Source: Flavobacteriaceae bacterium
GTDB taxonomy: Bacteria; Bacteroidota; Bacteroidia; Flavobacteriales; Flavobacteriaceae
NCBI GenBank assembly: GCA_030633225.1
Contig: DAOVTF010000012.1
Coordinates: 1-13,701, forward strand
Length of the DNA: 13,701 nucleotides
Reading direction: 5' to 3'
The notes below the pieces were generated by a model. It saw nothing but the letters and a program-made list of their open reading frames with translations, searched no databases and was not told the origin of the DNA. Shown here piece after piece: positions 9,207 through 13,701 of the stretch (position 1 is its first letter; every line of letters begins with the position of its first letter). The position numbers and the translations under genes are program-made.

Positions 9207-9689
9207 CTAATCCATTTTCTCAATATAACTCTTCGTAGATATCTTATCTATTTGTGCTATTCGCCATTCATCAAAAACCTTCGCACCTGTGCTTTTGTAA
9301 AAATCAATAGCAACTTTATTCCAATCTAACACCTCCCAGGCAACTCTATTAAAATTATTATCATGAGCATATTTTAAAACCATAGTATATAGTTCATTTC
9401 CAATGCCTCTTCCTCTATACTTTTTCTGTACAATTAGATCTTCTAAATGTAATGATTTCCCTTTCCAGGTAGAGTATCTGGGATAAAACAAAGCCATGCC
9501 AACTATTTGGTTTTCTAATTCAGCAACAAAGACTTTGAATGAAGAATATTTTCCAAACCCATCTTTGATCAAAGTATCAACTGTTATTTCAACCGCATCT
9601 GGTTCATTTTCAAATGCAGCTAATTCCTTAATTAAAGCTAAAACCGACTTCATATCGGATTTAATTGCTTGTCGCAATTTTATTGGCAT
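9207..9689 (-). CDS. GNAT family N-acetyltransferase, SSAT-like
   Basis: This 160-residue cytoplasmic acetyltransferase should transfer acetyl from acetyl-CoA to an amine. It follows the diamine (spermidine/spermine-type) acetyltransferase pattern: ELAAFENEPDAV at 22-33, DGFGKY at 43-48, YSTWKGKSLHLEDLIV at 72-87, the acetyl-CoA pyrophosphate loop YRGRGIG at 91-97, the WEVLDWN block at 118-124, and FYKSTGA at 130-136 containing the usual catalytic-type tyrosine Y131. Length equals family norm. The actual substrate (polyamine, thialysine or another small amine) cannot be decided. The ATG at 9689 is preceded by a good promoter, and the gene is divergent from fbp. The broken grpB lies downstream on the same strand. 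Confidence 0.92.
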   Translation of the reverse strand: MPIKLRQAIKSDMKSVLALIKELAAFENEPDAVEITVDTLIKDGFGKYSSFKVFVAELENQIVGMALFYPRYSTWKGKSLHLEDLIVQKKYRGRGIGNELYTMVLKYAHDNNFNRVAWEVLDWNKVAIDFYKSTGAKVFDEWRIAQIDKISTKSYIEKMD

Positions 9690-9704
9690 AATTACGTTAT
9701 TTAG

Positions 9705-9730
9705 TGTACAAAAATAACCATATTTGTACA
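9705..9730. repeat. Palindrome spanning the divergent GNAT and fbp promoters
   Basis: TGTACAAA (9705-9712) and TTTGTACA (9723-9730) are perfect inverted copies. Extending inward gives 11-bp arms with one mismatch around a 4-bp centre. It overlaps the -7-like elements of both divergent promoters, so it is either an operator or two promoter cores made alike by facing each other. Confidence 0.6.
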
Positions 9731-9743
9731 GTATTTACTCAAA
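9709..9743 (-). promoter_or_regulatory. Putative promoter of the GNAT gene
   Basis: On the - strand TTTG (9743-9740) and TATTTTTG (9716-9709) are separated by 23 bp. This fits the Bacteroidota TTTG-N17-23-TAnnTTTG pattern at its upper spacing limit. The -7 element ends 19 bp before the ATG at 9689. Confidence 0.5.
9719..9726 (+). promoter_or_regulatory. Putative fbp promoter -7 element
   Basis: CATATTTG differs at one base from TAnnTTTG and lies 38 bp before the fbp ATG, inside the right half of the palindrome. A -33 box is not evident, so the call is weak. Confidence 0.33.
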
Positions 9744-9764
9744 CTATTCTCAAATACAAATAAA

Positions 9765-10784
9765 ATGAAAAATCATATTACTCTAGGTGAGTATATTATT
9801 GAAAATCAAAAAGACTTTCAATACTCCTCAGGTGAGCTTTCAAATCTTCTTAGCTCTATCAAATTAGCATCAAAAGTTGTAAACCATGAAGTAAACAAAG
9901 CTGGGTTGGTTGATATTTTAGGAGATGCTGGTAATGAAAATATTCAAGGCGAAGATCAACAAAAATTAGATGTTTATGCTAATGATGTTTTTATGCAAAC
10001 TTTGGTAAACAGGCAAATGGTTTGTGGTGTTGCAAGTGAGGAAGAAGATGATTTTGTAATTATTGGTGGAAAAAATCAAACACACGATAATAAATATGTT
10101 GTATTAATGGATCCCTTAGACGGGTCTTCAAATATTGATGTGAATGTTTCTGTGGGTACTATATTTTCAATCTATCGTAGAATATCACCTATCGGAACAC
10201 CAGTTGTAAAAGAAGATTTTCTACAACCTGGGAATATGCAAGTAGCAGCAGGATATGTAGTTTATGGAACTTCAACTATGCTAGTTTACACTACCGGTCA
10301 TGGAGTACATGGTTTTACTTTAAACCCGGCAATTGGAACATTTTATTTATCGCATCCAAATATGAAAAGTCCAAAAGACGGAAAGATTTATTCAATTAAT
10401 GAAGGTTATTATAGTCATTTCCCTCAAGGAGTTAAAGATTATTTAAAATATTGTCAGGAAGAAGAGGAAGGTAGGCCTTATTCTGCCAGATATATTGGTT
10501 CCTTAGTTTCTGATTTTCATCGAAATTTGATCAAAGGAGGTATTTATATTTATCCCACAAGTTCAAAGGCACCGCAAGGTAAATTACGACTATTATACGA
10601 ATGTAATCCAATGGCATTTTTAGCTGAACAAGCAGGTGGTTGGGCAAGTGATGGCTATAAAAGAATATTAGAAATTAAGCCATCGGAATTACATCAACGT
10701 GTACCTCTTTTTATTGGTAGCAAAAATATGGTAGGAAAAGCTGAAGAATTTATGGCTCAATATCCTGATGATGCCAAATATTAG
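9765..10784 (+). CDS. fbp: Class I fructose-1,6-bisphosphatase
   Basis: Fructose-1,6-bisphosphatase hydrolyses fructose 1,6-bisphosphate to fructose 6-phosphate, the committed step of gluconeogenesis, in the cytoplasm. The 339 residues are normal for class I. The metal-binding acidic residues are in place: the E92-E93-E94 cluster in ASEEEDD and the [10 protein letters not shown] motif at 116-125. The later substrate-binding parts [20 protein letters not shown] and [20 protein letters not shown] are intact, the latter with the third metal-ligand glutamate. The N-terminal LGEYIIENQ resembles the family start. It is divergent from the GNAT gene and convergent with ilvE (10 bp between stops). Together with glpFK and gpsA it would allow glycerol carbon to reach hexose phosphate, though it is not in the same operon. 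Confidence 0.98.
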   Translation: MKNHITLGEYIIENQKDFQYSSGELSNLLSSIKLASKVVNHEVNKAGLVDILGDAGNENIQGEDQQKLDVYANDVFMQTLVNRQMVCGVASEEEDDFVIIGGKNQTHDNKYVVLMDPLDGSSNIDVNVSVGTIFSIYRRISPIGTPVVKEDFLQPGNMQVAAGYVVYGTSTMLVYTTGHGVHGFTLNPAIGTFYLSHPNMKSPKDGKIYSINEGYYSHFPQGVKDYLKYCQEEEEGRPYSARYIGSLVSDFHRNLIKGGIYIYPTSSKAPQGKLRLLYECNPMAFLAEQAGGWASDGYKRILEIKPSELHQRVPLFIGSKNMVGKAEEFMAQYPDDAKY

Positions 10785-10794
10785 TAATTAAAAT

Positions 10795-11865
10795 TTATTT
10801 TACTTCAATTCTCCATCCAAATTTATCTTCGGCTCGGTTGTATTGAATATCTGTAATACGCTTTTTTAATTGTAATGCATAACTATTTTCTAATATAGGA
10901 AGTTCGAAATCAATATCGTTAAATCCAAATCCTGCTATTGGCGAAATAACAGCTGCTGTACCAGCGCCAAACATTTCTTTAAGGGATCCGTTTTTTGCAG
11001 ATTCTACCAATTCATTAACAGTTATTTTTCTAACTTCAACTGTAATACCATCATTTTCGGCTATTTTAATAAGACTTTTTCTAGTAATACCATCTAGAAT
11101 TCTATCACTTGTTGGAGCCGTTATCAAAGTGTCACCAATTCGTATAAAAATATTCATTGCACCAGCTTCTTCTATAAATTGATGCGAGGTGTCGTCAGTC
11201 CAAATAACTTGCTGGTAACCTTTTTCATTGGCTAATTTGGTTGGGTAAAACTGACCTCCATAATTTCCTCCTGCTTTAGCATAACCAACACCACCATTAG
11301 CAGATCTAGAGTATTTTTGTTCGATTAAAACTTTCAATTTTCCTCCAAAATATGACCCCGAAGGTGAACATGCAATTATAAATTTATATTCTTTAGATGG
11401 TGAAGCATGTAATCCGCTTCCTGATGCAAAAACAAAAGGACGAATATATAAAGAGCTTCCATCACTGGTTGGAATCCAATTGCTATCTAATTTTAAAAGC
11501 TCTTTTAACCCTTCCATAAAATACTCTTCAGGTAACTCAGGAATTGCCAATCTTTTTGCTGAAATATTAATTCGCTTTTGGTTGTCTAAAGGACGAAATA
11601 AAAAGATTTTACCATTGGTATCTTTATAGGCTTTCATTCCTTCGAAAACCGATTGCCCATAATGAAATATTTTTGCAGAAGGATCTAAGCTTAAATTTTG
11701 ATAAGGAATAATTTGAGGCTGTTCCCATTGACCATTTTTAAAATCACATACAAACATGTGATCTGTTGTAATTTGACCGAAAGGAAGGTTGCTAAAATCT
11801 ACTTCATTTATTTTTGATTGTTTAGTTTTTTCAATCTTAATTATTGAACTTGCATCTACATTCAT
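10795..11865 (-). CDS. ilvE: Branched-chain amino acid aminotransferase
   Basis: This PLP-dependent class IV aminotransferase exchanges amino groups between glutamate and the 2-oxo acids of valine, leucine and isoleucine. The product is 356 residues, in the range of the larger BCAT type (about 350-365) and longer than E. coli IlvE (about 309). Visible motifs are HYGQSVFEGMKAYK, FRPLDNQKRIN, the lysine K197 in YAKAGGNYGG that should bind PLP, EEAGAMNIF, DGITRKSLI, and EMFGAGTAAVISPI near the end. I chose the ATG at 11865. An in-frame TTG at 11895 would add ten residues, but it falls next to a TATTTTTG promoter element and the extension is not part of the usual family start. It converges with fbp and is divergent from the DUF4920 operon. 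Confidence 0.96.
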   Translation of the reverse strand: MNVDASSIIKIEKTKQSKINEVDFSNLPFGQITTDHMFVCDFKNGQWEQPQIIPYQNLSLDPSAKIFHYGQSVFEGMKAYKDTNGKIFLFRPLDNQKRINISAKRLAIPELPEEYFMEGLKELLKLDSNWIPTSDGSSLYIRPFVFASGSGLHASPSKEYKFIIACSPSGSYFGGKLKVLIEQKYSRSANGGVGYAKAGGNYGGQFYPTKLANEKGYQQVIWTDDTSHQFIEEAGAMNIFIRIGDTLITAPTSDRILDGITRKSLIKIAENDGITVEVRKITVNELVESAKNGSLKEMFGAGTAAVISPIAGFGFNDIDFELPILENSYALQLKKRITDIQYNRAEDKFGWRIEVK

Positions 11866-11882
11866 AGGAAGGATATTTAATA

Positions 11883-11890
11883 CAAAAATA
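11883..11890 (-). promoter_or_regulatory. Putative ilvE promoter -7 element
   Basis: Reads TATTTTTG on the - strand, an exact TAnnTTTG match, 17 bp before the ATG at 11865. It implies a very short leader. No well-spaced -33 TTTG was found. It argues against a translation start at 11895. Confidence 0.42.
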
Positions 11891-11977
11891 CTCAATAATC
11901 CTCAATTTTTCGTGTTAATTATTGATAAATCCGCAAAAAAATATTACAAATTAATGCAAACTTTACCTTATTTGTTA

Positions 11978-12008
11978 TTGTTTTTTAAGTTTTAAAGTGT
12001 TAATTTTG
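11978..12008 (+). promoter_or_regulatory. Promoter of the DUF4920-cytochrome-mnmD operon
   Basis: TTG (11978-11980), a 20-bp spacer and TAATTTTG (12001-12008) match the Bacteroidota -33/-7 pattern with proper spacing. The ATG follows 21 bp later. This is the best formed promoter in the window. Confidence 0.6.
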
Positions 12009-12029
12009 AAACAAATAAAGTAAATATTT

Positions 12030-12524
12030 ATGAAAAAATTAATTATTGCCATCGTTTTACTGGTTTCAGTTGTAGCTTGTAAAGAAATTAATAAAGAAGA
12101 GCAAAAAGAAATTGCTGACTTACAGTATGTTTCATTTGGAAAAAAGATAACAAGTGAGAGTCCAATTTCAAAAGAAGAAATGTTTAAAAAATTTGACAAG
12201 CTAAAGAAAGGAGACACTATTGATGTAAAATTTGCTTCAAGTATAAATGAAGTATGTAAAACAAAAGGTTGTTGGATGAAGTTAGATTTGGGTAACGAAA
12301 ATGAATCTATGGTAAGATTCACCGATTATGGTTTTTTTATGCCTTTAAACTCAGATAATAAAGATGTAATTGTAGAAGGAAGAGCTTTTGTTTCAGAAAT
12401 TTCAGTAGAAGAATTACAACATTATGCAAAGGATGCTGGCAAATCAGAAGAAGAAATTGCTAAGATCACAGAGGCTGAATTTACTTATGCTTTTGAAGCT
12501 GATGGTGTTTTAATGTCAGAATAA
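12030..12524 (+). CDS. DUF4920 domain-containing lipoprotein
   Basis: The 164-residue protein has an N-terminal hydrophobic stretch ending in a lipobox (SVVAC, C17), so it is a predicted lipoprotein of the cell envelope. The mature part matches DUF4920: C76KTKGC81WM, VRFTDYGFFMPL at 95-106, an EGRAF strand, HYAKDAGKSEEEIAKIT at 131-147 and a final FEADGV segment. The CxxxxCW pair could bind metal or form a disulfide, but the function of this family is unknown. A strong promoter precedes it. Its stop codon overlaps the next start as TAATG, so translation of the two genes is probably coupled, and the downstream gene also encodes a lipoprotein. Confidence 0.93.
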   Translation: MKKLIIAIVLLVSVVACKEINKEEQKEIADLQYVSFGKKITSESPISKEEMFKKFDKLKKGDTIDVKFASSINEVCKTKGCWMKLDLGNENESMVRFTDYGFFMPLNSDNKDVIVEGRAFVSEISVEELQHYAKDAGKSEEEIAKITEAEFTYAFEADGVLMSE

Positions 12525-12952
12525 TGCAAAAATCACTTTGGATATTTTTTATTTTTTTGGGTTTGTTATCTTGTAAAAATACAGATGAAAAACCTAAAGT
12601 TGCGAATGCAGATTTACAAATGTATGAAGCATCTGAAATGACCATTTTAATGCGCCAAATGTATGAAGTAAATAAGGTCGTAAAGAATCAGATAATAAAT
12701 AAAGATTCGTTATTAGATTTTCCAGATGAATTTAAAAAAATTCATACAGCAGTGTTGACTGATCCTTCAGAGAGAGATGATGAGTTTGATATTTTAGCTA
12801 CATCGTTTATTGATTTGCAAAAAGAAACCTTATCTATCAATTCAGATTCAATTATTTATAATTATAATAAATCAATTAACACCTGTATAAAATGTCATGA
12901 AACAAGATGTACAGGCCCAATACCAAAAATTAAAAAATTATTAATAAAATAA
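12524..12952 (+). CDS. Lipoprotein with C-terminal CxxCH haem-binding motif
   Basis: This 142-residue protein has a lipobox (LLSC, C17) and so should be anchored outside the cytoplasm, where c-type haem is attached. One CxxCH motif, CIKCH at 121-125, is followed by R128 and a TGPIPKIKKL tail. The rest is polar and appears alpha-helical, with a first helix carrying MTILMRQMYEVNKVV at about 39-53. Length, a single C-terminal haem site and an early helix rich in R and M recall cytochrome c'/c556 four-helix bundles, but I saw no family signature beyond that, so this is a hypothesis. It starts inside the stop of the DUF4920 gene (TAATG) and ends 2 bp before mnmD. Confidence 0.75.
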   Translation: MQKSLWIFFIFLGLLSCKNTDEKPKVANADLQMYEASEMTILMRQMYEVNKVVKNQIINKDSLLDFPDEFKKIHTAVLTDPSERDDEFDILATSFIDLQKETLSINSDSIIYNYNKSINTCIKCHETRCTGPIPKIKKLLIK

Positions 12953-12954
12953 AT

Positions 12955-13617
12955 TTGAAGAAAAAAATTATTTTAACTGATGATGGTTCTTCAAGTATTT
13001 ATTTGCCAGATTGGGATGAAACGTACCATTCAAAACACGGTGCTATTCAAGAGGCATATCATGTATTTATAAAAAATGGTTTAGACTTATTTGAAGAAAA
13101 GTCCAAGGTAAATATTATGGAAATTGGTTTTGGAACTGGCTTGAATTGTTTCATTACTTTTTTAGAAAGTAAATATCGAAACTTAATAGTTGACTATACC
13201 GGTATTGAGGCTTTTCCACTGCAAGACGAAGAAATTTTACAATTAAACTATATTCAGCAATTAAAAGCAGAAGAATTCTCTAAAGAGTTTGACAAAATTC
13301 ACTCACTGGAATGGGAAGAAAAAAACAACATAGATAATAACTTTATTTTATTAAAACGCAATCAATTTTTTAAGGATATTAATGATTTGGATATATTTAA
13401 TTTGATTTATTTTGATGCATTTGGAGCTAGAGTTCAGCCTGAATTATGGACACAAGAGATTTTTAAAATAATGTATGATTCATTGAAAGATAAAGGAATT
13501 TTAGTAACTTACTCAGCAAAAGGAAGTGTAAGAAGAGTGATGCAAAATGTTGGATTTAATGTTGAAAGACTCCCAGGTCCACCTGGAAAAAGAGAAATGC
13601 TGAGAGGAATGAAATGA
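12955..13617 (+). CDS. mnmD: tRNA (5-methylaminomethyl-2-thiouridine)(34)-methyltransferase
   Basis: MnmD uses S-adenosylmethionine to methylate 5-aminomethyl-2-thiouridine at tRNA position 34, the last step of mnm5s2U synthesis. The 220 residues correspond to the methyltransferase half of the bifunctional MnmC, as a stand-alone enzyme. Visible are DETYHSKHGAIQEAYHVF at 21-38, the SAM-binding loop MEIGFGTGLN at 55-64, the YFDAFGARVQPELW block with the catalytic-type aspartate, and the family's C-terminal RLPGPPGKREMLRG. The start is TTG at 12955. A stop in this frame at 12931-12933 leaves no ATG or GTG before it, and the family N-terminus begins near this residue. It is separated by 2 bp from the upstream lipoprotein gene and is probably its co-transcribed partner. 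Confidence 0.95.
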   Translation: MKKKIILTDDGSSSIYLPDWDETYHSKHGAIQEAYHVFIKNGLDLFEEKSKVNIMEIGFGTGLNCFITFLESKYRNLIVDYTGIEAFPLQDEEILQLNYIQQLKAEEFSKEFDKIHSLEWEEKNNIDNNFILLKRNQFFKDINDLDIFNLIYFDAFGARVQPELWTQEIFKIMYDSLKDKGILVTYSAKGSVRRVMQNVGFNVERLPGPPGKREMLRGMK

Positions 13618-13645
13618 GTCGAGGTATTCTAGAGACAGCTCAAAT

Positions 13646-13664
13646 GATTAATATTTAATCTTTT
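13646..13664 (+). terminator. Possible weak terminator after mnmD
   Basis: GATTAA, a TAT loop and TTAATC form a 6-bp stem followed by TTTT. It lies 28 bp after the mnmD stop. The stem is short and AT-rich, so termination strength is doubtful. Confidence 0.3.
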
Positions 13665-13678
13665 AATTAATTTAGTTC

Positions 13679-13701
13679 ATGACTGATCCAAAATTTATAA
13701 A
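13679..13701 (+). CDS. Possible start of a further gene, cut by window edge
   Basis: An ATG at 13679 opens a frame (MTDPKFI) that runs off the window with no stop. Only seven full codons are visible and no matching promoter element precedes it, so it could equally be chance. No family can be assigned. Confidence 0.25.

Noticed and set aside
9496..9717. Open frame on the + strand opposite the GNAT gene
   Set aside because: It is fully antisense to a complete acetyltransferase with all motifs and shows no features of its own.
11866..11895. Ten extra N-terminal codons for ilvE from a TTG at 11895
   Set aside because: The TTG lies beside the TATTTTTG promoter element, and the ATG at 11865 gives the usual family start.
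11975..12322. Open frame on the - strand opposite the DUF4920 gene
   Set aside because: It overlaps a well supported gene and its promoter, and its translation has no recognisable motif.

Overview
The window reads as a chromosomal segment of a flavobacterium-like Bacteroidota. The DNA is uniformly AT-rich, and starts lack Shine-Dalgarno sequences and are preceded by A/T-rich leaders. Several intergenic regions carry the Bacteroidota-type promoter element TAnnTTTG. Gene families such as DUF4920 lipoproteins, stand-alone MnmD and a larger-type IlvE fit that group. No rRNA, tRNA, CRISPR array, insertion sequence or phage gene was seen.

Region 1 (1-6256, + strand) looks like one transcription unit. 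It holds the 3' part of a molybdopterin oxidoreductase cut by the window edge, a secreted DUF3179 protein, the glycerol facilitator glpF, glycerol kinase glpK, and a membrane-anchored metallo-beta-lactamase-fold hydrolase. Gaps are 36, 29, 2 and 6 bp. gpsA (glycerol-3-phosphate dehydrogenase) converges on it from the - strand with only 4 bp between the stop codons. GlpF would bring in glycerol, GlpK would phosphorylate it, and GpsA links glycerol-3-phosphate to dihydroxyacetone phosphate. The roles of the flanking Mo enzyme, DUF3179 protein and hydrolase are not known from the sequence.

Region 2 (7257-9764) is more accessory. Two tandem TM2-domain membrane proteins are paralogous. The first carries a long, charged, repeat-containing helical domain in front of its TM2 domain, while the second is almost a bare TM2 domain. 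Then on the - strand come a GNAT acetyltransferase of the SSAT-like type, a small broken reading frame, and a GrpB-family gene interrupted by an apparent one-base deletion.

Region 3 (9765-13701) holds housekeeping genes: fbp (gluconeogenesis), ilvE (branched-chain amino acids, convergent with fbp), and a + strand operon. The operon contains a DUF4920 lipoprotein, a lipoprotein with a C-terminal CxxCH haem-binding motif (possibly cytochrome c'-like) and mnmD (tRNA wobble uridine modification). A possible next gene starts at the right edge.

Most of the window is ordinary core metabolism. The points most worth a second look are the frameshifted grpB, the repeat-bearing TM2 fusion with its bare paralogue, the CxxCH lipoprotein coupled to DUF4920, the palindrome between the divergent fbp and GNAT promoters, and the Mo-enzyme/DUF3179/glycerol gene cluster.
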